The notes: generated from the letters alone by a model not told the origin. Positions 36,529 to 44,860 are shown, numbered from the stretch's first letter. The stretch is DNA of 64,000 nucleotides from Actinomycetales bacterium (GCA_012719445.1 JAAYAH010000224.1:30618-94617), one strand, 5' to 3'. Numbers and translations are program-made.

Positions 36529-36652
36529 CGGGGCCGGCGGACCGACCCGTCGGTCACCGGCGGCCACCCGCCGACAACCCACCACCGGCCACACCGGCCG
36601 GCACCGAGAAACCGGCACCGAGACAGACCAGCACCGAGAAAGGGGAGGCACG

Positions 36653-36925
36653 GTGGAGGACCAGATCATCCAGATCGTGGCCAGTGCACTGATCACCGCG
36701 ACCAAGATCTCGGCTCCGGTCCTGGTCGCGACCCTGGTCGTCGGCCTGCTGCTGTCCATCGTGCAGTCGGCGACCCAGGTGCAGGAGGCCACCCTGACCT
36801 TCTTGCCCAAGCTCGCCACGGCCGCCGTGATGTTGGTGATCACAGGAGCCTGGACCCTGCGGGTGCTGGAGGGCTTCACCCGGGAGCTCTTCGCGGGCAT
36901 CCCGGAGCTGCTCGGGTCCGGATGA
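36653..36925 (+). CDS. fliQ: Flagellar export-gate protein FliQ
   Basis: 90 residues from GTG 36653 with AAAGGGGAGG upstream. It is MEDQIIQIVASALITATKISAPVLVATLVVGLLLSIVQSATQVQEATLTFLPKLATAAVMLVITGAWTLRVLEGFTRELF, with the FliQ motifs SAPVL, QSATQVQEATLTF-PK and two helices. It forms the gate with FliP and FliR. fliR, normally adjacent, is displaced 6 kb downstream by an opposite-strand gene group. The end of this gene (GCTCGGGTCCGGATGAGC) recurs at 38374-38391. Confidence 0.96.
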   Translation: MEDQIIQIVASALITATKISAPVLVATLVVGLLLSIVQSATQVQEATLTFLPKLATAAVMLVITGAWTLRVLEGFTRELFAGIPELLGSG

Positions 36926-37487
36926 GCGTGGCTGTCCCGGGCTGGGGCCGCGCTGCCCGGAGACCCTGCCGGGAGGCCCAGGCACGACAGCGGACCGCCG
37001 AGGGAGGAGTCGACGCTCCCGCGCGCCCTCGACGGCCGCCGTGTGGTGTCGACTCCTCCCCCGGTGCTCGCCGCCCCGCGGCCGTCACCGTGGCTGGGCC
37101 GGTCGATGGCGAGACGGGTCGGTGACTGCGGCGGGTGGCTGGGCTGGCCGGTAGCGGGTGATTGATGACGAGACCGATGGTTGGTGGCGGGTGTCTGGTG
37201 CCGGGACCGGCCGGAGGCGGGAGCGAGGTCACGCCGACGGATTCACGTGACCGTCCCCGATGCCACCCGACATGGACCGCAGCGTGATCACCCGGTGCAC
37301 ACCCCGCCGGACGCTCCGCGCCGACCAGGATCTACCGCACGCACCGGACAGCGCGCAGCCACGAGCGACGACCGGTCCTCGTACCGAGCCGCACTCGTCA
37401 CGACCGGCGGGTCTGCCCACCGACGCCCTGCCACCGTTCACGTTGCGACCAGGTGGGTGCGATCCGGGCGGAGCCCTGCTCAGCGCG
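36926..37487. other. Gene-free spacer at the left edge of the inserted segment
   Basis: 562 bases with no credible gene. It contains palindrome copy 1 (37002-37060). From about 37286 the sequence resembles 38513-38721 closely, i.e. the left part of a duplicated unit. Between 37061 and 37285 nothing is recognisable. Confidence 0.65.
37002..37060. repeat. Palindromic repeat, copy 1
   Basis: Perfect 13-base arms GGGAGGAGTCGAC (37002-37014) and GTCGACTCCTCCC (37048-37060) around a 33-base centre, preceded by CGGACCGCCGA. It lies between the converging ends of fliQ and the distal lipoprotein gene, so it may also stop transcription from both sides. Confidence 0.85.
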
Positions 37488-38240
37488 TCACGACGTCCGG
37501 GTGGTGAACAGATCCTGCGGAACCCTCGCCGGCAGTTCGGTGTGCCCGCGGGTCCAGGCATCACACCGCTCCCGCAGCGCCGGGTCGGGGGTGGGGTCAT
37601 CAGGGAGGCGGGCACCGTCGTACACATAATCAGTGGCCTTCCAGTGCCGGCTGCCGTGGTCGGGGACCTGCTCCACCCACACCGTGTTGATGTTCCCGTG
37701 GAACTCCCGGCGCGGACGCTCGTCGTTGTCGAAGCTGGCCTCGTACCAGTAGTCGTCCACACAGACCTCGACCCGCACCCGGGTCGGCGAGTCCTGCTGC
37801 ACCTGCTGGACCCACAGCCACAACGGTGCCAACCGCTCGGGTGAAGGGGCATCGGGCAGTTGCTCCGGACGAAGAATCTCACTCTTCAGGGAGGACTGCT
37901 CGGCCGACAGGAGAGTCCCGGAGGCAATGGCCGGTAGAAGAGGGAGCAGTTCCTCAGGATGGGGGTGGTGGTACCAGGTCTTGGTCAGGGCGAGGTAGCG
38001 GCGAGCGGCCAGCAGCGCCTGGGCGGTCTCGGGATCATCGGCTCCGAGACCGCCGTCGGGGTCACGCCAGTGCAGGGGGATGTAGGTGGTGCCGTCCAGG
38101 TCGATCCGGCCCACAGCCTGCTCCACCGGAACGGTCGTGGTCCTCGCGGTGGGAGAGTGCCCCGGGGAGTCGGTGCACCCGGCCAGCCCCACCACCAACA
38201 GCGACACACCGATCGCACCCCGACGCAGTCCCGACACCAC
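37488..38240 (-). CDS. Putative lipoprotein, copy A of duplicated pair
   Basis: About 250 residues from GTG 38238-38240 or 38235-38237 (AAGGGAG just upstream). A short signal ends in the lipobox VVGLAGC, so it is probably lipid-anchored outside the membrane. The mature part is shared with copy B (38722-39489): RIDLDGT..PLHWRDPDGG, ALLAARRYLAL, HPHPEELLPLLP, RLAPLWLWVQQV, PTRVRVEVCVDDYWYEA, NTVWVEQVPDHG..W, DPALRERCDAWTRGHTELPARVPQDLF. I do not recognise the family. It is the last gene of the accessory group. The frame running to 38600 is not real. Confidence 0.75.
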   Translation of the reverse strand: MVSGLRRGAIGVSLLVVGLAGCTDSPGHSPTARTTTVPVEQAVGRIDLDGTTYIPLHWRDPDGGLGADDPETAQALLAARRYLALTKTWYHHPHPEELLPLLPAIASGTLLSAEQSSLKSEILRPEQLPDAPSPERLAPLWLWVQQVQQDSPTRVRVEVCVDDYWYEASFDNDERPRREFHGNINTVWVEQVPDHGSRHWKATDYVYDGARLPDDPTPDPALRERCDAWTRGHTELPARVPQDLFTTRTS

Positions 38241-38721
38241 GATCTCCCTTTCCACCCCGGACATGAGATCAGCCATGAGGACCATGCCGACCGAGGATGC
38301 TCTCCGCATCGTTGATGGCGCTTCGGTACGCATCACGTGCCATTGACAGGCGCACGTTGACATCCGGGTCTCCGCTCGGGTCCGGATGAGCATGGCTGCC
38401 CCGGGCAGGACTCTGCTGCCCGGGAACCCTGACACGACAGCGGACCGCCGGGGAGGAGTCAACGCTCCCGCGCTCCCTCGACGGCCACCGCGTGGTGTCG
38501 ACTCCTCCCTCGGTGCGCACCCCGCCGGACGCTCCGCGCCAACCAAGATCTGCCGCTCGTACCGGACAGCCCGCAGCCACGAGCAACGAACGGCCCTCAT
38601 AACGAACGGCCCTCATACCGAACAGCACTCGTCACGACCGTCAGATCTGCCCACCGACGCCCTGCCACCGGTCACGTTGCGACCGGGTGGATGCGTTCCA
38701 GGCAGAGCCCTGCTCAGCGCG
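38241..38721. other. Gene-free spacer between the two lipoprotein genes
   Basis: 481 bases. It holds palindrome copy 2 (38451-38509) and, at 38374-38391, a copy of the last bases of fliQ (GCTCGGGTCCGGATGAGC), followed by sequence like that after fliQ. No gene is apparent. Confidence 0.7.
38451..38509. repeat. Palindromic repeat, copy 2
   Basis: Arms GGGAGGAGTCAAC (38451-38463, one mismatch) and GTCGACTCCTCCC (38497-38509) with the same left flank CGGACCGCCGG. The centre (CTCCCGCGCTCCCTCGACGG) is nearly that of copy 1. Confidence 0.85.
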
Positions 38722-39489
38722 TCACGGCGTCCGGGTGATGAACAGGTCCTGCGGGACCTTCGCCGGCAGTTCGGTGTGCCCACGGGTCCAGGCGTCACAC
38801 CGCTCCCGCAGTGCCGGATCGGGAGGTGTCTCGTCTGTGGCCGGCGGCCGGTTCCCGTCGTAGTAGTTGTGGATGACCTTCCAGTATCGGGTGCCATGAT
38901 CCGGAACCTGCTCCACCCACACCGTGTTCATGTTCCCCCGGAACTGGTTGCGCGGCTTCGTGTACGTCATGAAGTTGGCCTCGTACCAGTAGTCGTCGAC
39001 ACAGACCTCGACCCGCACCCGGGTCGGCGTCTCCTGCCGAACCTGCTGGACCCACAGCCACAACGGTGCCAACCGCTCGGGCAGGTTGCTTGGCCGGGCT
39101 TCTACCTGCCGCTCGATCTCACCGCGCAGTGATGATTCGTCGGCGTTAAGGAGATTGCCGTACGCCACGGTAGGCAGCAACGGAATGAGATCTCTCGGAT
39201 GGGGGTGCCACCACCACGTGTTGACCAGTGCCAGGTAGCGCCGTGCGGCAAGCAGTGCCCGGGCCACTTCGGGATCGGTCACGCCACCACCCGGATCCCG
39301 CCAGTGCAAGGGAACCAGGGCAGTGCCCTCCAGGTCGATCCGACTAGCGAGCTCGTCCGCTGCCGGCCCCGACGATCGTGTCGCATCCGGAGGCTCCCCC
39401 GACCCGTCAGTACAGGCAGCCACAGCGGTAAGGATCGTCACCGACACCAGAAGGCAAGCACAGATCCGCACCCCCAAAAGTCCCCGCAC
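38722..39489 (-). CDS. Putative lipoprotein, copy B of duplicated pair
   Basis: 255 residues from GTG 39487-39489, with GGAGGAGGG upstream. The signal VRGLLGVRICACLLVSVTILTAVAAC ends in a lipobox Cys at about residue 26. The mature domain matches copy A in every conserved block (IDLEGTALVPLHWRDPGGG, ALLAARRYLALVNTWWWHPHPRDLIPLLP, WVQQVRQETPTRVRVEVCVDDYWYEANF, FRGNMNTVWVEQVPDHGTRYW, ALRERCDAWTRGHTELPAKVPQDLFITR). The family is unknown. It follows the large protein by only 32 bases, so the four minus-strand genes appear to be one transcription unit. A cell-surface partner or immunity-type role is possible but unproven. Confidence 0.78.
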   Translation of the reverse strand: MRGLLGVRICACLLVSVTILTAVAACTDGSGEPPDATRSSGPAADELASRIDLEGTALVPLHWRDPGGGVTDPEVARALLAARRYLALVNTWWWHPHPRDLIPLLPTVAYGNLLNADESSLRGEIERQVEARPSNLPERLAPLWLWVQQVRQETPTRVRVEVCVDDYWYEANFMTYTKPRNQFRGNMNTVWVEQVPDHGTRYWKVIHNYYDGNRPPATDETPPDPALRERCDAWTRGHTELPAKVPQDLFITRTP

Positions 39490-39521
39490 CTCAGCCCTCC
39501 TCCGGTCCGGTCCACATGTTG

Positions 39522-41981
39522 TCACCGTGGTTCACGCGGATTCAGGTGTTTCTCGACCGCCACCAAGGCCGCCTCGTAGGCCCGGCCCACCGCTGACACC
39601 CGGACATCGACCCCTGGATCCCCACCCGGCGAGGCGAACCACGTCCATGCCGTGGCTTCGGTCTCGGTCCACTGCGTCATGGGTATCCGCTCGCCCTCGC
39701 GGACGAACACACTATCGAGGCGCTCCAGAGGCAATGCCTCGTACTCCGCCCGATCGACCGCGTCCTTGACCCGGCGCGCACCCTCCGTTATAAACAGGTC
39801 TTCCTGGTGATTCACGACACCCATGCTGTCCGCTGCCGGAGAGTGGTTCTCCGTCCAACTGCCCGCATACTCACCCGCCACAGAGAACGGGAGCTTGGTG
39901 AGTTCACCACCGGGTACGGAGTCGAACACGGCGGTCACGACAGCCCCCATCATCCGGTGTCGCTCCTCACTGCTCGCGGACAGACGCTCGTCGGACACCA
40001 GGGCATCCGACCATCGCTGCTGCATCGCTCCGTGATCCAGAGCCGCGAACACCGCGACCTCCGGGTTGATCAGGTGTTCCTCCATCTGATCCGTCGTCCA
40101 CCTTGAACCGACCTGCAGGTAGAGGTCCCGGAGCGAGACGACGGCGGCGCTGCTGATCCGCTCGTAGCTGACCGGGTCGCGCCCCAGTTCGGCGAGGAAC
40201 AGCCGTGCCGGTCCGACATCCAGTTGCTCCGTACCGCTGGCCTGCGCACCCGGAACAAGCGGGGCCGCATCGAACAACGGACGGGCACCGATGTCGAAGG
40301 CGTTGTGGAAGGCCGGCAGGTAGGCGACGGTGATCCGGGACAGGGCATCCCGCAGCTCCGGCGGAACGATCTCGACCTGCCCGAACACCCCGGCGCGGAG
40401 CCCTCCGGCACCGCCGTTCAGGAACCCCTGGGCCTGCTCGTCGTCGTACACCGCCTGCACCAGCGCCCGCACGAGCTGCCAGGACCTGTCGTCGGCGTCC
40501 ACGAGGGTGGCCACCCGCAGTGTCTCGCCCAGAGCCAGCATGCCCTCGTTGGCCACCGCACCGTGCGGATCACGACCAAGCAGGGACTCGTCCAGGGTCC
40601 ATACCCGGTCGGTGAACAGGTAATCCAGTACTGGGGCTCCGCTCTTGTCGAGCCCCGTGGCGAGGAACTGCCGGGCGGTCTCCGGGTCCCGGACCAGGGC
40701 GACCATGAGGTTGCGCACCGGGTCGTAACCCAGCGGCGTGTCACCGCCTGTGCCGCCGGTGAAGTCCAGCCGCGGATACACCGGCGGCAGGGTGGCGGGA
40801 CCGCCCCACGGCAACCCCGACGGGAGGGCCCGCAGCGCGGCGTCCCGCCCGGCCAGCACCTCCCGCTCGACGGCGAGCATGTCCCGCCCCACGGTCAGCA
40901 GGAACTCCCGACCGTAGGACCCGGTCCCCAGCAGGACCCCCAGCCACTGGTAGCCGTACACCTCGGAGGAGGAGTCGAGGAACCGCCCGTGCCGGCGCCC
41001 GGCGGCCAGCAGTCCGGCCAGCCACGTCTCCGGCAACTGCCCCGGTCCCTCGCCGAGGTGATGGGAGCCGGTGGCCAGTGTCCGGCCGAGCAGCCGTTGC
41101 AGGGCGCCGACGGCCTCGGCGTCGATCGGCGTCCGCCCGGGTCGGTGCGACCCGTGGTAGGCCACGACCAGGCCGCTGGTCAGGTCGAGCAGGCCCTGCG
41201 GTCCCACCTCGCGCAGGAAGCCGGTGGCGAACGCCGGGTCGTCCGCCCAGGTGTCCAGCAGTTCCCGGAGCCCGGCGAGATCGGCCGGTGTCGCCTCCGA
41301 CCCGGCCGCCCGGATCCGCTCGGCCAGCGTGGCGGCCTGCTCGACCGCGGCCTGGGCCCGCAGCCGGTGCGCGGTCTCGACCAGCCCGGCCAGCAGACCC
41401 GCTGCCCCGCCCTCACCTCCGGCGGTCGCGGTGCCCGGCCGCGGCGTCGCCTCAGCCAGGTCCCGGGCCCAACGCTCCACCGCGGTCTCCACCTCGCCCC
41501 GCACCGCGTGGAACCGGCGGGTCAGCTCCGCCTCCGTGGCGCCGAAGACCGTCTCGGCATCTCTCCGACGCACGGCCGCGGGAACGGCCCCGGCCAGCGG
41601 GCTCCCGTCCGCCAGACCGTCGGCGATCCGCAGCTCGCTGTCGCGACGCTCCCGGGCAGCGACCAGGGCCGCGTTCAGCCGGGCCACCTCCGCCCGGGCG
41701 TCGGCGATCCGGGCTGCCACGGTCGTGGTGGCCGAGCACGCCAGCTCCAGCAGCGGCCCCATCGCCTCCACCTGCCCGGCCAGCCGTTCCAGTTGCGTGA
41801 TCGCCGTCCGCGCCGCCTGCCCCTCCCAGCTCTCGATCAACGCACCGGCCCCGAACCGGATCAGCCGCCGCAGCTCCTGCACCTGCCCGGTGGCCATGCT
41901 CCAGGACTCGACCGCCAGCCCCAGCTCCCCGTGGGCGTCCGCGTCGAGCACGAACCCGCCCGGTGCCTCGACCGGGGTCAC
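39522..41981 (-). CDS. Large WXG/DUF6571-like protein of unknown function
   Basis: 819 residues from GTG 41979-41981, overlapping the small upstream gene's stop in GTGA. The N-terminal 160 residues are helical with a WXG-like turn (LIESWEGQAARTAITQLERLAGQVEAMGPLLELA), as in ESX-type substrates. The body includes GPQGLLDLTSG, YGYQWLGVLLGTGSYGREFL, GYDPVRNLMVALVRDPETARQFLA, LDYLFTDRVW and FAALDHGAMQQRWSD. From memory this pattern resembles actinobacterial DUF6571 proteins. There is no signal peptide or membrane helix, and no toxin active site that I recognise at the C-terminus. It may be a substrate of an ESX/type VII system. Confidence 0.7.
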   Translation of the reverse strand: MTPVEAPGGFVLDADAHGELGLAVESWSMATGQVQELRRLIRFGAGALIESWEGQAARTAITQLERLAGQVEAMGPLLELACSATTTVAARIADARAEVARLNAALVAARERRDSELRIADGLADGSPLAGAVPAAVRRRDAETVFGATEAELTRRFHAVRGEVETAVERWARDLAEATPRPGTATAGGEGGAAGLLAGLVETAHRLRAQAAVEQAATLAERIRAAGSEATPADLAGLRELLDTWADDPAFATGFLREVGPQGLLDLTSGLVVAYHGSHRPGRTPIDAEAVGALQRLLGRTLATGSHHLGEGPGQLPETWLAGLLAAGRRHGRFLDSSSEVYGYQWLGVLLGTGSYGREFLLTVGRDMLAVEREVLAGRDAALRALPSGLPWGGPATLPPVYPRLDFTGGTGGDTPLGYDPVRNLMVALVRDPETARQFLATGLDKSGAPVLDYLFTDRVWTLDESLLGRDPHGAVANEGMLALGETLRVATLVDADDRSWQLVRALVQAVYDDEQAQGFLNGGAGGLRAGVFGQVEIVPPELRDALSRITVAYLPAFHNAFDIGARPLFDAAPLVPGAQASGTEQLDVGPARLFLAELGRDPVSYERISSAAVVSLRDLYLQVGSRWTTDQMEEHLINPEVAVFAALDHGAMQQRWSDALVSDERLSASSEERHRMMGAVVTAVFDSVPGGELTKLPFSVAGEYAGSWTENHSPAADSMGVVNHQEDLFITEGARRVKDAVDRAEYEALPLERLDSVFVREGERIPMTQWTETEATAWTWFASPGGDPGVDVRVSAVGRAYEAALVAVEKHLNPREPR

Positions 41982-42310
41982 CGCGCGGCCCCTGCTCCGG
42001 CGAGAGAGCGAGCAGCCGAGGCGGTCTCCTCGTCGACGTCGGCGTACCGCTCCACCGCGGCCTGCAACAGGTCCGCCAGCCCACCGACCGCCCCGCCGCA
42101 GGCGTGGATCACCTGCGCCCAAGCTGTGGCGAACCCGTCCAGTGTCGGCTGCACGGTCCCGGCGAACTCCCCGGCTCCCAGCCCGGCGTGCTCGACCCCT
42201 CCGGTCAGCCGCGCCCCGACCTCCGGAAGGCCGTCCCGCACGTCCGCGAACACCTGCTGCTGCCCGTTCAGGGTCCCGTAGTCCACGACCAGTCGACCGC
42301 CAACACCCAC
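41978..42310 (-). CDS. Small WXG100/ESX-like partner protein
   Basis: 110 residues from GTG 42308-42310 with GGGGAGGG upstream. It reads VDYGTLNGQQQVFADVRDGLPEVGARLTG then FAGTVQPTLDGFATAWAQVIHACGGAVGGLADLLQAAVERYADVDEETASAARSL. Two helices with a turn and the ending RYADVDEETA-A are the pattern of ESX-type small proteins (YxxxD/E near the C-terminus: YADVDEE). The classical Trp-X-Gly is not exact. It precedes the large protein with translational overlap, as WXG100 partners usually do. Frames extending to 43231 are not real. Confidence 0.7.
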   Translation of the reverse strand: MGVGGRLVVDYGTLNGQQQVFADVRDGLPEVGARLTGGVEHAGLGAGEFAGTVQPTLDGFATAWAQVIHACGGAVGGLADLLQAAVERYADVDEETASAARSLAGAGAAR

Positions 42311-42582
42311 CCGGGCCCTCCCCACTCCCACCGGACGGCCGACACCGGACAACCACGACCGAAACAGGTAAACCGCCCCCCGCATGACCAGCCACCATAC
42401 CGCGCACCCACCGACAGGAACAGACGAAGGGGACCGGACGACCGGACGGAACGAGTCATCACCTGATGGAACAACCCGGCAGAGGGCGTACCGGGGCGGG
42501 TCGATCCGAACGCCTCCCGGCCCGCCGGTGCGGAACCGTCCGGAACCCGGCGGACAGCGGACCGCCGAGGACGCGGACCGCC

Positions 42583-42644
42583 GGGGAGGAGTCGACGCGA
42601 CCAACGGGCCGAGTGTGGCTATCACGCGGTGTCGACTCCTCCCC
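42583..42644. repeat. Palindromic repeat, copy 3
   Basis: Perfect 14-base arms GGGGAGGAGTCGAC (42583-42596) and GTCGACTCCTCCCC (42631-42644). The flank CGGACCGCCG again precedes. The centre differs from copies 1 and 2, so the arms and flank are what is conserved. Confidence 0.85.
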
Positions 42645-42695
42645 GTGGGCACGCCACGGGTGGGCGCGGGCACCGGTGCGGGCGCGGCCGCGGTC

Positions 42696-42723
42696 TCAAG
42701 CCCGGCCGCGGCTCCGCCGATGG
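42696..42723 (+). promoter_or_regulatory. Sigma-28 promoter of fliR-flhB
   Basis: TCAA (42696-42699), 16 bases, GCCGATGG (42716-42723): six of eight -10 bases, perfect -35, spacing one long. It lies about 170 bases before the fliR GTG and would restore expression past the inserted segment. Confidence 0.55.
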
Positions 42724-42890
42724 AAGGCGAAGGCCACGGACGGCTCCCCTGCCCGCAGGACCGACCGCAGGAGCCGTAGCCCCATGCCAGCACAACCCCC
42801 GGGACCACCCCGGCGACCTCGTGCTCGGTGGCGCCGCCCGCTCCGGCACCATCGCCTCCGGCCGGCCTGGGGCAGCGGCGAGGGCCGGCC

Positions 42891-43664
42891 GTGACCGGCC
42901 TCCAGCTCGCCGTCGGCGAGAGCACCCTGGCCGGGTACCTGCTCGCCGTCGCGAGGGTCGGTGGGTTCGTCCTGACCTCGCCGCCGTTCAACACGCGGAG
43001 CGTGCCGATGCGGGCCAGGGCTGTGGTCGCCCTCGGCGTGGCGATCCCGCTGACCACCTGGACCGCACCGGTCGCGCCCCGGCTGGACTCGGCCGCACTG
43101 CTGCTGTACGCGATCCTCCAGGTGGTCACCGGGGCCGCGCTCGGCTTCCTGGTGCTCGTCGCGGTCGCCGTGCTCCAGTCCATCGGCGACATGGTCGACC
43201 TCGTGGGCGGGTTCAGCCTCAGCACCGCCATGGACCCGCTGATGTTCGTGCAGTCCTCGGTGATGGGCCGGCTGCACTACCTGCTCGGGGTCACCCTGCT
43301 GTTCGCCACCGACGCGCACCTGCTCGTCCTGCAGGGCCTCGCCCGCAGCGCACAGCTCATGCCGATCCCCGCCCTCGACCCGGCCGAGGTGGCGCGGGCG
43401 GTGACCGCGGACGTCGCGGGTCTCGTGCTGGCCACCCTGCAGGTCGCGGGTCCGCTGGTGGCCGTGGTGCTCGTCGCGGACGCCACTCTCGGCCTGCTCA
43501 CCCGGGTCGCCCCGGCCCTCAACGCCTTCATGCTGGGCTTCCCGCTGAAGATCCTGCTCGCCCTGCTCCTCACCGGCCTCGTGATCACCCGGCTCCCCGG
43601 GGTGCTCACCACCGCCGTCCGGGAGGCGGCGGCGACCATGCTTCGGCTGGCCGGGGCGGGATGA
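42891..43664 (+). CDS. fliR: Flagellar export-gate protein FliR
   Basis: 257 residues from GTG 42891 (VTGLQLAVGESTLAGYLLAVARVGGFVLTSPPFNTRSVPMRARAVVALGVAIPLT). Six or so membrane helices, with VGGFSLSTAMDPL and GLLTRVAPALNAFMLGFPLKILLALLL typical of FliR. It completes the FliPQR pore. The longer frame from 42828 is not conserved. flhB starts three bases after the stop (ATGAGCGATG). Confidence 0.95.
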   Translation: MTGLQLAVGESTLAGYLLAVARVGGFVLTSPPFNTRSVPMRARAVVALGVAIPLTTWTAPVAPRLDSAALLLYAILQVVTGAALGFLVLVAVAVLQSIGDMVDLVGGFSLSTAMDPLMFVQSSVMGRLHYLLGVTLLFATDAHLLVLQGLARSAQLMPIPALDPAEVARAVTADVAGLVLATLQVAGPLVAVVLVADATLGLLTRVAPALNAFMLGFPLKILLALLLTGLVITRLPGVLTTAVREAAATMLRLAGAG

Positions 43665-43667
43665 GCG

Positions 43668-44846
43668 ATGGCCGAGCAGGAGGGCCGGACCGAGAAGCCC
43701 ACTCCCAAGCGGCTGCGCGACGCCCGCAGGGAGGGGCAGTTCCCGCGCACCCAGGACGCCGCGATGTGGGCGGGGCTGGCGGCGGGCACGGCCCTGGTCC
43801 CGCAGAGCGCGCACCTGCTCAGGGATCGCTTCGCGCAGTTGCTGGACATGCTGCCGGAGGTCGCGGCCGACCCGTCGCTGGTCCGGGTGCTCCGGGCCGT
43901 CTCGGAGCTCCCGGCGGCGGTTCTCGTCCCCGTCGCGCCGGTGTGCCTCGGTGCCGCCGCCGGATCGCTGCTGGCGACGGCGGTCCAGGGGGTCCACCCC
44001 TCCCCCGTGGTGCTGAAGCCCAAGTTCTCCCGGCTCAATCCGAAGCAGGGGCTGAAGCGGATGTTCGGCGTCCGCGCCGCCTGGGAAGGGCTCAAGGCCG
44101 TCCTCAAGGTGGCGATCATCGCCGCGGTCGTCGTCGCGCTCGGCCGGGACCTGGCACCGGAGCTGATCGCGAGCGGGATGCACCTGCCCACGATCATCGA
44201 GAGCGCCTGGTCGGCGCTGCGCACCACCCTGTGGGCCGCCATCGCTGCCGGCGCGGTGCTGGCCCTCGCCGACTACGCCTACCAGCGACACACGGTGATG
44301 AAGCAGCTCAAGATGAGCCCGAGGGACATCCGGGACGAGCTCAAGCAGACCGAGGGCGACCCGATGCTCAAGGGGGCGATCCGCTCCCGGCAGCTGGCGA
44401 TGAGCCGGAACCGGATGCTCTCCGAGGTGGCGACGGCCGATGTCGTCCTGGTGAACCCGACCCACCTCGCGGTAGCGCTGCGCTACGAGCAGGGGAAGGG
44501 CGCCCCCCGGGTGATCGCCAAGGGGGCCGGTGCCGTGGCCGCGCGGATCCGCGAGCGGGCCCGCGAGCACCGGGTGCCCGTCGTCGAGGACAAGCCGCTG
44601 ACCAGGGCCCTGTACCGGATCTGCGAGCTCGGCGAGGAGGTCCCGACCGAGTTGTACCTCGCGGTGGCCAGGATCCTCGCCTTCGTCATGTCCACGGGAC
44701 GGCCGAGCCGGAAGGCCGGCACGCAGCGCCCGTCCTCGCCCCGTATCCCCCTACCCCGCCTGCCCGACCGGGCCGAGTTGCGCAGCCGGCGCACCCGCGG
44801 CGCCAGGGCGGCACGGGAGTCGCGGCAGGCCAGGGGACGGCGCTGA
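43668..44846 (+). CDS. flhB: Flagellar export-switch protein FlhB
   Basis: 392 residues. It starts MAEQEGRTEKPTPKRLRDAREGQ-like (EKPTPKRLRDARREGQFPRTQD), has four membrane helices to about 215, then MSPRDIRDELKQTEGDPMLKGAIRSRQLAMSRNRM and the self-cleavage site NPTH in VVLVNPTHLAVALRYEQGKGAPRVIAKGAG. FlhB switches export from hook to filament proteins after FliK acts. A basic Arg-rich tail of 35 residues ends the protein, running into the 20-bp repeats downstream. Confidence 0.96.
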   Translation: MAEQEGRTEKPTPKRLRDARREGQFPRTQDAAMWAGLAAGTALVPQSAHLLRDRFAQLLDMLPEVAADPSLVRVLRAVSELPAAVLVPVAPVCLGAAAGSLLATAVQGVHPSPVVLKPKFSRLNPKQGLKRMFGVRAAWEGLKAVLKVAIIAAVVVALGRDLAPELIASGMHLPTIIESAWSALRTTLWAAIAAGAVLALADYAYQRHTVMKQLKMSPRDIRDELKQTEGDPMLKGAIRSRQLAMSRNRMLSEVATADVVLVNPTHLAVALRYEQGKGAPRVIAKGAGAVAARIRERAREHRVPVVEDKPLTRALYRICELGEEVPTELYLAVARILAFVMSTGRPSRKAGTQRPSSPRIPLPRLPDRAELRSRRTRGARAARESRQARGRR

Positions 44847-44860
44847 CCCTGCGGACCAGG

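Larger units (their letters stand above)
37286..39525. repeat. Diverged tandem duplication carrying the two lipoprotein genes
   Basis: The unit from about 37286 to 38275 (spacer plus gene A) matches about 38513 to 39525 (spacer plus gene B) in order and in long stretches, for example ACCCCGCCGGACGCTCCGCG, CCACCGACGCCCTGCCACCG and the 3' half of each gene. The similarity extends well past the stop codons, so this is a DNA-level duplication, now diverged. Confidence 0.75.
36990..42644 (-). other. Accessory segment splitting fliQ from fliR, bounded by repeats
   Basis: Four genes on the minus strand (42310 to 37488) lie inside a plus-strand flagellar operon, exactly between fliQ and fliR. These are adjacent in most flagellar operons. 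A palindromic repeat with the flank CGGACCGCCG lies at each end (36992 and 42575 regions) and once inside. No integrase or transposase was seen. The gene content (WXG100-like, DUF6571-like, lipoproteins) is unrelated to motility. I infer insertion or rearrangement, but ancestral order is not proven from one sequence. Confidence 0.6.
42311..42890. other. Spacer between accessory segment and fliR
   Basis: 580 bases with divergent genes at each side. It holds palindrome copy 3 (42583-42644) and a sigma-28 promoter for fliR (42696-42723). No gene is evident. Confidence 0.7.

Noticed and set aside
41982..42407. N-terminal extension of the large WXG-like protein
   Set aside because: It overlaps the small WXG-like gene in another frame; the GTG at 41979-41981 in GTGA overlap is the natural start.
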